From Aaosphaeria pasadenensis (lineage: Eukaryota > Ascomycota > Dothideomycetes > Pleosporales), in assembly GCA_022813625.1 (NCBI GenBank), contig JAKLMB010000017.1:310001-374000 (forward strand): DNA of 64,000 bases, read 5' to 3'. This document shows, piece by piece, positions 1 to 13,399 of this stretch. Position numbers and translations under genes: made by a program. Under the pieces are notes generated by a model. The model searched no databases. It worked only from the letters and a program-made list of their open reading frames with translations, and was not told the origin of the DNA. Numbering within the stretch: the stretch's first letter is position 1; each line of letters begins with the position of its first letter.

Positions 1-1250
1 CATATACTTTGATCTTGAGGTAATAAAGCAAGGAATTCTAGAATGATATACATAAATGCTGAGGAAGAGAGTATAAAGAAGAGGATAGGGATAACGCACT
101 ACCTCGTTGTTATACATCTTACACAGTATTGAATGGGTTTTATTACATGGCGAAATATACATATCAGGATGTACTTCCATACATAAATTGCTCTAGCAGT
201 TATTGCCAGGTTGATGTTAGTCCAGAGAATGGAAATCGTTCAAATCTTCTAGCTAGATACACATTGAGTACCTTGGTACCTATGCACCCACCACGTTCAT
301 GAGATGCATCACAATTCCACATCAACAACGCAAAAAACACATCTCAATCCTGATACGAAGAGATATAGCCAAGCAAGAAACTTTTCTATTGCGTTCAAAA
401 AAGTACATTTCGTTACGCATCATAAAATTGCAGTACGTCGTTAATAAGTTGTTGTTTTCTTACTTCGGAAATGTTTCTTCCCGAAGTAAAGTATGTTCTG
501 TATGCAGAGAAAACCAACATTTCCATCCAAGATATCGTACCGAAAAACCTCCTTTTCCTTCCTGTTCCTTCTTCCTTCCTTGCCATCCACCGTGTTCCAC
601 CTTACACCGGATGCCTTCAAAGCTGATTGTACAGCTTCGTTGCTCCGGGATGTATTTCCGGTTTCCATATCCTACCCTACTATGTGTTTCGAAAACAGAA
701 AAATGAAGAATGATACATGCGTAGAAGAAAATTTAAAAAAGCGCAACTTGCTGTAAACGATACGCTGAAACGTTGGTCGAACGATGCTGATGCTGATGAT
801 GCCGATGCTAAAACGCTGTATGCTCGCTTTGCTTTTACTGAACCCGAGGGCAGGACAGACAGACAGACAACACACGCTACGCTACGCTAGAGGTGGAAAA
901 GAAGATGATATGTATGTGCGTGTGTACGCACGATACTGGTGGGTGATGCGTCCAAAAGGAAAAAGAAAGCGGAACACAAGACCAAGAAATCTAACCAAAG
1001 GGGGAGGGGGAGAAATGATCTTCTCTCCCCTCCCACCCACTGTACGAGAGTAAAAGGACGCCAAAATGCCAGGAATGAAGAGTTAATGGGTTGCCGGAAT
1101 ACGGCTAATGTGTACAAAGATGATGTTGTTTTCATGTTGTGGGTGGCGAAAGTAATATAAAGTCCAGGAGCCGGGATGGATGGGTTTTGAAGAAATGGTA
1201 CAATGAAATTCGTTCACTCTTCTGACGAGGAAAGAGAAGAGGGGGTCAGA
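1..1250. other. Left-edge intergenic region, no gene seen
   Basis: This is the 3' flank of the coiled-coil gene that ends at 1251. It holds only short open frames of biased composition. There is a GATGCT-type trinucleotide run near 784-812, an ACAG run near 850-872 and a G-rich tract near 1000-1014. I see no domain, RNA gene or mobile element. Confidence 0.6.
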
Positions 1251-4200
1251 TTAGTGGTGGAACAGTCTCCTCAAGCCGGAACTAATCCTGCTTCCCCTCG
1301 GTCTGAGTTTAGGTCTCTCGGCTTCGTCACCAGTGGTGGGAGAAGTAGGTTCGGGAGACTCGCTAGCACGCATGACGACATCCGATGCACGGGTCGCGGG
1401 ACGCTTGTGCATGAGTTTCTTCCAGCTGCCTGCGGTGCCGGGGCGGGAACCGGGGCGAGGGGATGAGGAGAAGAAGCGGGTGGGAGATGAGGGTGGGTAG
1501 TCAGAGTTTGCGGAGTCGACACGTTGATGAGTGTTGTTGTTATGATGTGGGGACCCTGGTGTTGGTGATCGAGGGGAGGAGCTACCACCAGGCATAGCGG
1601 TGGAAGGACGGGTTGGAGAGTCGTGGGGGAAGACGGAGAAGGAATGGTGAGGAGCGACCGAGTGGCGTTTGGTAAGTGTGCGACGCTTGTGTGAAATACC
1701 CTGTCGTTTCTCCATGGCGTGGAGCTGCGCTTCGCTGGCCTTAAGTGCCTTCTTGAGGTCATCCTTCTTCTTGTCGAGGCCTCTGAGTTGGATTGCCGTT
1801 TCGTTACGGAGCATGCGTACGCGTTCGACTTCGCGTGCCCAGGCGTCGAGGTCCTCGTCTCGCGAGCCAACCGTGGAGTTGCTCTGGCGACGGTTTCTCT
1901 CGAGCGTTGGTGCCGGGCTGAGAGTGCGAGCACCCTCTGCCTGGCTCGTGACGCTTTTCGCGCCCGATGCACTGCCTTCAGCCTCGTGAATCGAAGAAGC
2001 TTCTTGATCCCACTCGGAGAGAACTTCGAGATGTCGGAGTTTAACCTTAAGAGCCTTGACGACCTCCTGTAAGGTGTTCTTGTCTTCTCTGAGGTGCTTG
2101 AGGTCTTGCTCGATCTCGCGGAGTTGGGTAACGAACTCGCCCTGGCTCTCACGGAGATCGTCAATGATGGTGTCGCGCTGCTTGACCTCAGCTTGAAGAC
2201 GGCTCTCGGTCGACTTGAGCATCTCGATATCCTGCTCGCGGAGATTGATCTCACGGCGGAGCTGCCAGTTCTCATCGCGGAGTAGCTCCAGTTCCTTGAC
2301 CTTCGTGTTGAAGCGGCGCTTGTACTTCAGCTTCGACACCTGCGTCTGGGCAAGCTTCTGATCCGACGTGGAGATGAACTCGCTAACACGGGATTCGCTC
2401 TCCTCGATAGCTGCCTCGGCTATCTGCATGTCCTCTTCAACCTTCTCGAGGAAGGCTTCGAGGTGCTCGTTGGTCTTCTTCACATCATGGAGCTCCTTCT
2501 CGGCATCGGCAAGGCGACTGAATAGTTCACGCTCGGAGGCTTCGAATTTGGCTGTCCTGCGTTGGAGGGTTTCGATCTCCTGATCAGCGGTGGAAAGCTT
2601 GGATTTCAGTCCACTGCTCTCCGCTTCAGCTTGCTGTAGTTTCGATTTGGCGGCCTCCAGTTTCTCCTCGAGGTCAGCCTTCGACTTGAGCGCTTCCTCG
2701 AGACGTTTCTCGGATTGAGAACGTGACGACTTAGTGCTCTTCAGCTCACTTTGCAGATTGGCGATGGAATCATCAGACTCCTTTATCTGATCCTGAAGCT
2801 TTGCGATGGAGGCCTCCTTCGAAGCCAACTCTTCTTCCTTAGCATGGATTGTCTCCTGCAACTCGGCGGACACGGCACCTTTGGACCTGACCATACTGCC
2901 CAAATCCTTCAAGGCCTGGAATTTCGACTGGCGAAGTTTATCCATCTCCTCCTCGAGCCAGGACCTAGAATCTTCAGACTTCTTGAGCTCGGCTTCGAGT
3001 TTGGTGATGGAAGCTCCCAACGAAGCAACCTGGGTCTGGCTGGACTGAATCTCGGCCCCAAGCTTCGAAGAGACTTCTGCGTTGGACTGCTTGGAGGCTT
3101 CGAGCTGCTGCTCAAGCTCAGCTCTACGCTTCTCAGCGATCTTGAGCTGTTGCGACAGCTCGCTGCTCGATTTCTTGTACTCATCGAGGTCCAATTGCAT
3201 ATCGGACAGGGATGTCTCCAGCGTAGAGATCTTCTCAGCGAGGTCGACTCTCGCCTGCTGCGACTCCAGAATCTCCTGGCGAAGTTCGGCATTCGACTCT
3301 TGAGACTGCTTCAGCTCCTCCTGCAATTCTGTGATGGATGTCTCCACCGCAGCAAGCTTGTTGCTGAGCTCGATGACGGACGATTCAGCGTCGCGAATCT
3401 TCCCCTCAAGCTCCGAGTTGGAGTCATTAGAAGCGGCGAGATCGCTATGCAGTTGCGCGAGGGTTGTTTCGCGCTCAGAAAGCTCGTTCTTCAACTCGGC
3501 CTTGGCACGCTGCTCATCGTTGATGAGCTCCTGAAGACCGACATCCGATTCCTCGGAGGCTTTCAATTCCTTTTGAAGGGCGGCAATTGAAGAATGCAAG
3601 AGAACGATCTCGTTCTGGAAGCCGTTCTTGGCTTGCTGTGTGTGGCGGAGCTCCTCTTTCAAATCTGCCCTAGACGCCTCGGAGTCCTGCAACTTGGTTT
3701 GCAATTCTGCCATCGACGACCCGACAGCGGCGAGCTTCTCCTTGTAGCTTTGGACTTCAGTTTCAAGTTGGGAATATGACTCCTTGGTGCTGAAGAGCTC
3801 TTCCTCGAGCTGCTGTCTCGCTTCTTCCGACTTCTTCAGCTCGATGGCCATCTGATCGGCAGAAGCCTGCATCGAAGCGACGATCTCTTGCTGCGAGGCT
3901 ACCTTCTCGTTTAGCTGTGCATTGAGCTTTTCGACATCGGCAAGCTTCTCCTCGAGGGATACCTTGGACTCTTTCAAACCCTTCAGCTCCTCTTCCATGG
4001 CCGGATGGTGCTTCTCAAAGGTGGCAATGCGTGCCTTGGCGGCCTCCATGTCTTTCTGAAGTGTGCTCTCCGAGTTGCGTAGGCTGCTGAGCTCGCTCTC
4101 GAGTTCGACGCGTAGCTCCTCTCCTTCGCTAAGCTTGACTTGCGTGTTCTGGAGTTCCTTCTCGAGCCCCGCCTTGATCGTCCGGGTAGTTCCAAGGTCC

Positions 4201-5893
4201 TTCTGGAGTAGGGTGTTGTCCTCGGCCATGGATCGCAACTTGGCTTCGAGATCATCGAGGGATGCTTTGGCAGCGGTGAGGCCGCTCTCTGCACCCTCCT
4301 TTAACGATTGTGACGACTTTAGGCCGTCTTGTAGGAAGGAGACTTCGTCGCCGAGGACCTTGATCTTCTCTTCGTACCCCTTGACTTGCTCCTCGAAGAA
4401 TGAAACGGACTGCTCCAGGACTCCAATGTTGGCCTGGCTCTTCTGTGTCTGGGATTCCAGCTCTGCATGTCGGCGTTCATGGTCCGAGATCTCCCGCTGG
4501 AGGTCAGCCTCTCGCTTCTCCTGGTCGTCGATCCGGCTCTGCAAGGTGTGAGTCTGTTCTTCGAGGCCGGCGGCATAGGTCTCGAGTTTCTGGACGCGGC
4601 TCTGCAGGGTTGAGATCTCATCCTCGAGTTGAAGCTTAGATTTCTCCAAAGCCTCCAACTTGTCGAGACGCTGCCTGCTGAGGGTTTCCAATTGCTCGAT
4701 CTCCTGGTTCTTGAGTTCGAGTTCGGCGCGGAGCTCTGACTCAGACCGTTTCGAGGTGGTGAGTTGGGATTGGACGATCCGGAGCGACTCGTCGACGGCC
4801 TTGCGCGATTTCTCGAGGGCGGAGATGCGATACTGGTGGTCGCGAATCTCCGAGTCGAGAGCCTGCTGGTTGGCCTGGAGGCATCTTTCGCTCTCCCTGC
4901 TCCGAAGACATTCCGATTGTAGCTCCTCGATCCTGTTGCGGCACGCGCGTAAGGCGTTCTCAGACTCTCGCTTAGCCTGGATCAAGCGGTGGTCTGATGT
5001 CCTGATCTGAGCGAAGCCGTCGGGGGTAGGTGCGAGATCTGCACCGAGGTCGACCCATTCGCTGGATGAACCACGGGAGCGGGTGGGTGTCTTGGGTGAC
5101 GATGGGCCTTGGAAGCTGAAGTCGTCTAGGCGGGTTGGGGGTGACGGTGGTGGTGACAGCGGGCCGAGCTGTGGTCGTAGTTTAGATTTTCGGGGAGGAG
5201 TAGGGGCGGAATCTATCGACGTGTTAGTCAAAAGCTTTTGAAATGCCCACTCGAACATGCATGCGTACATTCTAGTGTGAGCATAGATGCCTTTTCAAGC
5301 ATCTGGAGGATTTCCATATTCCTCTGTTCCTCCTGTTTGAGACTCTTCTGCAGTTGCTCGATACGTTTCTCAGCATTTCGAGTGGCAATGTAGTCATTCT
5401 TCCGGCTCGTGGCAAGGCTCCGGGCCGTATCTGCAATCTGCTTCTCCTTGACAGAGATATTAACTGCAAGGCGAAGGGCCAGACGGCGCAGAGCAGCGAC
5501 CGACTGTCGTGCTTCCGCGCCTGCGACCTGCGAGGCCCTGAGCTCGGAGCGCAGCGCGGTCCGCTGATTCTTCATGAAGGATAGATGGGCCCAGTTCGAG
5601 ATGGGTTGGAGGGGTTCCTCCTCCTTCTTCCTCGCGACGAGGTCCATGGACTGTGATTCTTCGAGTTCCGTGGCGGGGGTTTGAGCACGTGCTGTGCTGA
5701 TGGTGGATTCCATCATGAAGCTGCCGGTCATGGACCGCTCCATCTTGGGCGTGGCCGGCAGTCGACGTTCGTTTCTCATGGTGGCGGGTAGTATGCTGTC
5801 CATTTTGGACATTTTTGGTCGTTGTGGTGGTAGGGGAGGTGGTGGAGGTTCGTCTTGTTGTGAAATGTTATCTGTGGTGCTATCGAGAGCCAT
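1251..5893 (-). CDS. Very long coiled-coil protein
   Basis: Two exons, 5893-5269 and 5212-1251, are joined across a 56-nt intron (GTACGC donor, CTAAC branch site, TAG acceptor), giving about 1528 aa. The start at 5893 has a strong ACCATGG context; an in-frame ATG at 5980 would add 29 residues. The N-terminus is proline-rich (DEPPPPPLPPQRP). More than 1000 residues of almost unbroken heptads rich in E, K, Q, L and S follow, with repeated blocks such as ELKKSEESR and AELQEELK. The C-terminal ~200 residues are basic, Ser/Pro-rich and probably disordered. Such proteins are usually structural tethers or scaffolds of the cell cortex, Golgi or spindle pole. There is no motor, kinase or membrane segment to choose between these, so no specific function is assigned. 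Similarity to myosin tails or M-protein repeats is probably compositional. Confidence 0.88.
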
Positions 5894-8460
5894 GGTAGGC
5901 TGTGTTATCTTTCCATTGACAGGCCGAATTTGGCATGGGTTTTGAAAAGAATCGAAAGTGCAAGTAGACGGTGTCAACATGCCACGCAGAAAGGTGGTGT
6001 AGGGAGTTGATGGTGCTCGTAAGGCTGTTTAGATGGTGGTGGTGGTGATGATGATGGTAGTGGAGAGACGTGTACGGCGTTGAGGGGACGGTTCAACGCA
6101 CGCGAGGGGAAAATTCGAAACAACAGAGTGGTTAACGGAAACAGGGCAGCGAATGTCCGCTGCAGTAAGTACAGAGTACTTGATAAGAGAAATCCCTCTC
6201 CAAGGATTGGTGCTGTGAAAGGAAAACCTGTATTTGGACGAGATTCCGCTCTCAGTTACTAATGCGTGGTTCGGATAGGAACTTTTGATGCCATTCGATA
6301 ATGGAGCGCTTCTGTCGTCGTGGGAATTGTGTACGAACAATGCAGATAACGCGTTAACGTGGTAATGGCGATGCGATGAGGAAGCTGAAAATGATGATTA
6401 TGGTGTTGATGATGATGATGAATATGGGGGGGTCGGGTGGGCGGACGTGCGAGGAGGGTGATCGAGGTTTTTCTTGTCTGGTCTGGTCTGGGTACTGGTA
6501 TGGCGGGCTGAACAGATCGGATCAGATCAACCTGGGTGGCTGGTCATTGGGCCGAGCACAGTAATAGCGATAGGTATGGGCAAATGGGCAATTGGCTAGG
6601 TGTGAAAAGTGTGTATGTATGGAGTTACCGGGACCGGTAATCAATCATGACATGGCTGGCATGGCTGGCACGGCTGGCCCCCCAGACATTGGCGCTGCAC
6701 TTGAGCGTTGGCTATCGGAGAGGGAAGGGGATATTGGGATTGGGGGGGAGGGGGGAGACACGGCTTGTTTAACCTGTGAATAATGATGAAGAGATAACTA
6801 CGGAACTACAATCTACGAGTAGGTATTAGGCCACTGGATAGGCCCAAGTCAGGCCAGTCAGGCCAGTCATGCCAATCATACCATTTCCAAGGCCAGTTTA
6901 TGGGCCAGCCTTCGACGAGTTCGTACTTGATCTTATTTCTTGATAGTGTTCAAACGGATGTTGCTGCTTCTGCTTATTTGCCTGTCTTGCAGTTGGTGAT
7001 GGACCAACGTGTACTGTCTGCGGTGCGCTCTGTGCTCCACATCTTCTGCGTTCTTTTTTGCGTGCTTTTGCGTTAACGGGCTGTTTAGTTTCAACTCTAA
7101 CCTACTCGACTTCCATGCCCACAAGTGGGCCATGCATGACAGTCTCAGCCATTCCAACCAGTTGAAAGGCAAACTCTGCTCATGGTCGCCCGACCATGCG
7201 TGATATCTGTGGGGTCTTCTTCCTCTTCGCACACAGACAGTCTCCACTCTTCCTGTTTTTCCTTCCCTCGGGAGATCAAGGAAGGGAGAAGAAGCGAGGG
7301 GAAGAAGTTTCTGCGCCCGCCGCCCGCATTTCCCATTGCTCCCCTCAGGACTGTGCTGTGTACGAGTAACCACGACCATGGCAGAGCAAGGCAAACTGGT
7401 GGAGGGACATCTCGCCATCCTCACATGCGAACGGGCGGGCGCGAGCGAAGGGGAAGGGAAGGGAATAGGGGGCGATGGCCATATCAAATTTCGACATCCG
7501 AGAATAGATCCATCATCGGGAGTAAACAATAACAATGATGATACCGTAGTGATGATCTTGACATTTTGTTTTCCTAATGTTTTGATGGTACGCCATCGTC
7601 ATGATCGAGGGGGAGGAGGATTTTCCAGCTGCCCTGGTTTGCTGGATGGCCTCTCTACTCGCGGAGCGGACCTCGCTCTGCCGCCGTTAGCACTAGTCTC
7701 CTTCTAGCCAACCACAGAAATCACTCCTATCTGGTTACCGGTCCTCTCTTGTGCCTACGAGGTAGAGGTATTCCACCTCTTCCTAGACTACAGATCACTA
7801 CGAGTACTAATACCTCCTACGAGGTACCAAAGTATTTGGTATCTACTAACTACTAACTACTCATGAATCGTGGTAACTGGAGTGGCTGGGGGTTCGATCT
7901 GTGCTCAAGTCTTTTTCCACCCTGAATCTGGATGACGCTGGGACCCTGATCTGACATCCTCCCATGGCCACGTCCTCCCGAGTCCCTCCACCCGGTACCG
8001 ACCCAACCCATCAGTTGACGACTACACCACGATTACGAGTACGTACCCGCTGAACGTATGCCCAGTCAATCAATTGGGAAACTGGGATGCTCTCATGAGA
8101 GCTTCATTTCCTGCCCTTGTCCTGTCTTCCGGAAAACACTCTTGAGAATCCTTCCAAGTCATAAACTCGCGTGATCTCCGTTTTACTGCGCGGTAGGATC
8201 CGCCCGATTTAGGGGAAACTCGGAATCGTGAAGGGATTGTTTATTTTATTATTTTTTATTATTCTTAGTTTTCTTTCGTTTCCATTCATGACTTCGTCTC
8301 CAGATTTTGGTACTCGTAGAGTTACCGGTACATATCCCGAGCGACATGCGAACATGATCTACCACGCAAGCAATAACCAGCGACACTGACTCGCGAGAAC
8401 AACTGACCCAACCTCCTCACGCCACATCAACTTTGTCTGCCCTCCAGCCTGTCTGCCTGC
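5894..8460. other. Long intergenic region upstream of the coiled-coil gene
   Basis: This 2.5-kb stretch is upstream of the coiled-coil gene and downstream of the acyl-CoA dehydrogenase. It carries simple repeats: GGT/GAT triplets near 6031-6060 and 6385-6424, a CATGGCTGG-type repeat near 6653-6680 and GGCCAGTCA repeats near 6851-6872. Near 7755 and 7813 an 11-nt CCTACGAGGTA-like word is repeated. The longest open frame (6933-7535, -) has no recognisable domain and biased composition. I see no gene. Confidence 0.55.
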
Positions 8461-9985
8461 TTACTTTGTGTACGTCTTCTGCAGCTGCTTCGCAATGGTC
8501 GTCAACTGGATGTTGCTCGTACCCTCGTAGATGGCGCCGATCTTGCTGTCACGGAAGTACTTCTCAGCGAGACCCTCCCTGACGAATCCCATGCCTCCCA
8601 TCCACTCCACTGCCTGCGAAGAGACGGTGCCCGCGACCTGCGATGCCTTCAGCTTGGCCATGGCGGCGTCGAGCACGAAGTCCTCGCCGGCCTCCTTCTT
8701 GCGGGCCGCGTTGTAGACTAGGGCGCGTGCGGCCTGGATCTCTACCCACGCCTGCGCGAGCTGGTGCTGCATGCCCTGGAATTCTCCGATGAGCTGTCCG
8801 AACTGCTTGCGGTCGTTCCATGCGTATCTAGTGTTTCCGTGTTAGTGATTTTGTTCATGCATGCCAGAGATGATGGGGGAATCGGATTCGGGGCTTCTTA
8901 CCCTGCAGCGTTCTCCCAGGCACCGAGTGCCAAACCAGTCATCTGCGCAGCAATGCCAATGCGACCTTCGTTCAAAAGCCCAATGGCATACTTGTAGCCC
9001 TCAAACTCCTTGCCCAGCAAGTTGTCTGCGGGGATCTCGACGTCGTCGAAGTTGAGGACGCACGTGCTGCTAGCCTTGATACCGAGCTTCTTCTCCTTCT
9101 TCGCGATCGAGAATCCGGGAGTGTCCTTGGGGACCACGAATGCGGTGATGCCCTTGTACTTCTTGCTAGGGTCGAGGTTGGCAAAGACGATGAAGCACTC
9201 GGCCTCCATGCTGTTTGTTATCCACATCTTAGAGCCATTGATCTTGTATCCGTTCTCGGTCTTGGTGGCTTTGGTCGCCATAGCGAAGGCATCGGATCCG
9301 GATACCGGTTCAGACAGACAGAACGAACCTAAAACCACCGTCAATATACTGCTCATATTGATAATAGTGACATCCTGCTACATACCGACCGTGTTGGTAG
9401 CGAGCTTGGGCAACCACTCCTTCTTCAGCTTCTCGGATCCATACTTCAGGAACGCAGTATTGCACAGCGTGTTATGCACATCGCACATGACACTGACACT
9501 GGGGTCCACCCTCGCAAGCTCCTCAATGGCAATAATAGCCGCCGTGAAGTTCATCCCCGATCCGCCGTACTCTTCGGGGATCTCAATGCCCATGAGGCCC
9601 TGCTCGAACAATTGCTCCACCACCGCGGGGTCCATCGTCTCGGCCTCGTCCATCTCTCGCGCCTTGGGGAGAATGACGTCGCTGGCGAACTTGGAGACTG
9701 AATCGGCCATGAGGGTCTCCGTCTCAGAGAGGTGCGTGATTGGGGTTGGGGGGATCTCGGAGATGTCGAGGATCTCGCTGTCCCGTCGAGGGACGGTGGC
9801 GGAGAGGCATCGGATTCTGAAAGAGGAACCGGATTGTCAGTGTTCGTTCTCCGTTCAAAGTCCTATTATGGAAGAAGAAAAACGTACTGCGGGGCTACGC
9901 GTGAGACTGCTGGTCGTAGAGGTCGAGCGGAGGTAGCGGCTGCTGCACGCACAATAGGTCGAATAGCTCTCGAGAAGGACGACAT
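8461..9985 (-). CDS. Mitochondrial acyl-CoA dehydrogenase (short/branched-chain type)
   Basis: The enzyme is a flavoprotein that introduces the alpha-beta double bond into acyl-CoA for beta-oxidation or branched-chain amino acid breakdown. Four exons (9985-9888, 9816-9386, 9328-8902, 8827-8461) encode 440 aa. The first exon is an Arg/Ala/Ser-rich mitochondrial presequence (MSSFSRAIRPIVRAAAATSA). Both family signatures are present: CLSEPVSGSDAFA for FAD/substrate binding, and EWMGGMGFVREG followed by YEGTSNIQ, whose Glu is the expected catalytic base. Length and motif order match the short/branched-chain acyl-CoA dehydrogenases. The substrate chain type is inferred from overall resemblance and is less certain than the family. 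All introns are 57-74 nt with GT..AG ends. The neighbours are functionally unrelated. Confidence 0.95.
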
Positions 9986-10919
9986 GGCTGGTGGTAGGAT
10001 TCCGTGACAGACGCGAAGTACTACAGTGTGGGGAAGAATTGGAAAGAGAGTAAAGAAAAGTAAAGATGTGTGCCCCAAGAATTTTATCCAAAAGCTGCTG
10101 CAGCCGGAATCAATGCTGGGTGTAGTCCCTTGTAGCGGTAGCATTCATTAGTCCTTGTGTTTAAGCCGAGGTGTAGGAATCGTTAAGCCGCGCCACTGCC
10201 GCCAATGGATGACGTCCCCGCCCGTGGGGAAGAAAATGTCACATGTCACGTCTTTCCATGTCATTGTTGGAGAATGGACTTTGCCTAATCCGACGATCTA
10301 CATCCCAGATGTGCAATTGCATTTGAGCCTCATCAACATCTCTCAAATCAGATAGACCATTAACTCCGATAATTGGTATTGCGCTGTGAAGATTAGTTGG
10401 CAGCAGAGGTTTCATCAACCGCCTTGCTGAATTAAGTACCTTTTTCGATTTTGGTACCTACCTAGGTAGTTACTACAAGTACACCACATGATCAAGCTCA
10501 GCAATCGCCCTACTCCGGGCGATGTCATACATTTAACATCAGCCGTAATGGACAGAACTACCATTCTGTAACTTCGCGACGAATCGCAGCCTTGAAACCA
10601 GTGGCGCATGGGGTGTAAAGAGAGGCGCAGATCCAGTAAAGGCCCCCCTTCTCAGCCCTGCTACAGTAATATTCTCGTCAGGCATGCAACAGCCTTTGCG
10701 GGCGCAGGGCACGTAAACATCGTGCGAAAGTCATACGGGTTGTTTTTAGATCCGATTTGTGTCTCTTACTTAAGTGGTAGCTACGAACGATGTGCGGTGA
10801 CGAAGTATTTGCATTTAGTCCTCTTTTCATTCAATTGCGAATCAATTGCTTCCTACGTTAATAAAACCTCCAGATTAATCTTCGTTTTAAGCATCCTCTG
10901 AAAAAAAATTACAGAAAGT
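9986..10919. other. Divergent intergenic region, no gene seen
   Basis: This region separates the acyl-CoA dehydrogenase (-) from the GPI-anchored protein gene (+), so it must hold both promoters. Its open frames are under 100 codons and unconvincing. I recognise no TATA box or named regulatory site. Confidence 0.55.
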
Positions 10920-11973
10920 ATGACACGTTTCAGATCACCTATAGCCGTCCTCTCTGTGTGCGCTGCACTATCATATGGTACCTCCGCAGACGACAACCTC
11001 ATCATCGACAAGACAAGCTGTAAAGGCCTTCAACCAGCCGCTCTCAACTCTACAACCCGAGCGTTAAGCAACAGCTTCCAGCTCGGAATAGAGACCAGTA
11101 CCTATATCCACACGGGGCTGTCCGCTGACGGCGATAAGGGCGCCGTGACGCAGTCCTTCTGGGTCGACACGTCCGACAAGGACCTCTTTTCCACCGATCT
11201 CGAGGGGACTGATGGATGCTTTCTGATGTTCTATGATCTAAACGATGAGTGGTATGAGAAGTTGGAAGAGCAGGAATTCGAATGTCTCACGACTCTCGCG
11301 CCGTCCGGGTGTTTGGCAGCGCTTCGGTCCATGTCGAACCCACCGAAGGAGTGGAAGGGAGAGGGACGGGCACCATGTTCTGAGTTCTATAAAGACGTCG
11401 AGATTCCGAATGCGTGTCCGAGTCTGAAAAATGCCAAATTTGAAATCATCTGTAAGTCTTCCATCTGGAGCCATTCACCTATTTTGAACGAAAGAAATTC
11501 AGAAAAGGAATTCGCACTGACATGCATGACGAGTAGCAACAAACAACCACACAAAAGACGCAGACACATCAACCTGCCACACGGACAGTAACACCTCAGG
11601 GTCCCGCTCCACTTTCGTCAGCCTCACCCGCCCCGCGGACGACAGCAAGCGGCGTTTCGAAAACTACGACGCCATGGCCAAGGAAGCGTACTTCTTTCTA
11701 GAGACTTTCTACCAAGTACCCAACGTGACAGAGGGCGGTGCCGTGAATTACTCGGCCGGGTATACTGTAGCAAGCACGGCGTCGTGCTGGATCAATAACA
11801 ATTTCACAGAGGGGTCTCGCGTGCCCGGAACGCCCGTCGAAGAGGACCCGAAGAATCCGGAGGGAACGGCGCGGCCTGGAAATGGAGGCGGAGGCCAGAA
11901 TGGCGCTGGGGCCGTTGGGGCGTCGTCGTTGGCTTGGGCGGTGGTTGTTGCTGGGTATTTGCTTGCGTTGTAG
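10920..11973 (+). CDS. Secreted, probably GPI-anchored cysteine-containing protein
   Basis: Two exons (10920-11451 and 11564-11973) joined across a 112-nt intron (GTAAGT donor, CGCAG acceptor) give 313 aa. The first ~23 residues form a signal peptide (MTRFRSPIAVLSVCAALSYG, cut near TSA). About eight cysteines are spread over the mature part, with several Asn-X-Ser/Thr sequons. The C-terminus has a Gly/Asn/Ala-rich spacer and then a hydrophobic tail ending SLAWAVVVAGYLLAL, the usual arrangement of a GPI-anchor signal. It should therefore be displayed on the plasma membrane or cell wall. I recognise no enzymatic domain. The acceptor at 11563 was chosen because nearer AGs break the frame into exon 2. 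Confidence 0.85.
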
Positions 11974-13399
11974 TGGATGGATAATTACCCTTTTTGTAAC
12001 CTATGTTTTATAGACTGTACAAAACTTGGCTTCAAGATTCCATCATTTCCCCCTAAACCTGCTTTTCATACACCCGGAAGATTGATACTTAGCACTACAA
12101 TTAGTTACGACTATCCTGAAAACTAAAGTACAGGCTGAATGAATTTGCTTCGCTTATTGAACTCTTCTTACAACGGCCGATAGACGAACTACTTTCGAAA
12201 ATAGAATACAGAACGTAAACACACGCTTCCACGATGGAAGCTCGATACTACCGAATTGCGTGAGGTCGTGTTCGATACTTTCCCAAGTATAATAGCACCT
12301 GCAGGTATCCGGTGTATACATCGATATCTTTTCCAATTTCTAGACCTACCAGAAAGTCTACTAGGAATGATGGAAATCAGTACGGTAGAAACGACATATC
12401 ATTCGAATGTAGAACGAAACAGCCAAGTATCGTTTACTCCAGGCATTGCATCAAGCCACACGTTTTAATTGCTGTACATACTGTCAGTCAATCAGTCAAA
12501 TAGTCCAAAATTTGAAGGACAAGGCAAATAGATCTTATCGTATCAAGAATCGACATCTTACCTTCGGGGTGCCGCCAAACCGAAACTATGGGCGCCCTCT
12601 TTCGATACGCATGCATTACGGGACAGACAGACAGAATTAAAGCTGACTTGATCATCACCCCAAATACGTAATTAGCCAACATTCTACAGCAGAACTGCAC
12701 AGTGCTATAGTTGGTGGTCGCCAGTCCGAAAGTTCAACGCCAAGTGTCATCGACAGGTACCACTATTCAGATAGGCTGCAGTCATATATCACCCATGTCA
12801 GGGGATGATCACCAGCACCGTCGTCCCCCAGTCCTTATCGTGGGGGCGGAGAGGCCGGTACCAAGCGACATCTAGTAGCCAATGTCTTATAGTACTTTGC
12901 CAAGGCTGCGCGGTCTTTGCAAGTACAATGAGTTCATTGTGTTCCAGATTATTGGTAGCTGTGGGAATCAGAAGGATGGTAGTACAGCATACGCGCAACG
13001 AGACAGCGTTTTATTTCTATTTCCGAAACTGTTTCGACGGAATGGGTTCCTCGAGAGATACTGAGCCACCCGGGTAAAGGAGTGATATGCCTTTTTGAGA
13101 TACATGCGTTGCCTCTTTTGAAAATGACATTAAAATCACGAACCTTCACCTTTTGGAAATTCTTCGTTTCCTTTCTCTCTACTCATTCTCTACTCCGTAC
13201 TAACTCTGTATATGTACTTTACGGTCATTTGCGAAGCTGTTCACTGCCTTTTCCTCGAGTCTCGTAGGGTCCATACACAGATCCGGATTCTATACGCCAG
13301 CACATTTGTGCGAAGGCTTGCGGAACTATCTCAGGACGTAGGGAAGGAGCTTAGAGCCATCGTAACAACGCCCGTGCCGAGGTGTCAAAGATACTAATA
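11974..13399. other. Intergenic region, no gene seen
   Basis: This is the spacer between two same-strand genes. Open frames on either strand are at most about 90 codons and lack domains or credible splice joins. A TACTCCGTA word (13191-13199) belongs to a motif seen in other gaps of this window. Confidence 0.55.

Noticed and set aside
2751..3590. 279-codon plus-strand frame
   Set aside because: It is antisense to the coiled-coil gene; long antisense frames are common opposite Glu/Lys/Leu-rich repeats.
6933..7535. 200-codon minus-strand frame
   Set aside because: Biased composition, no domain, no splice partner; overlaps a frame on the opposite strand.
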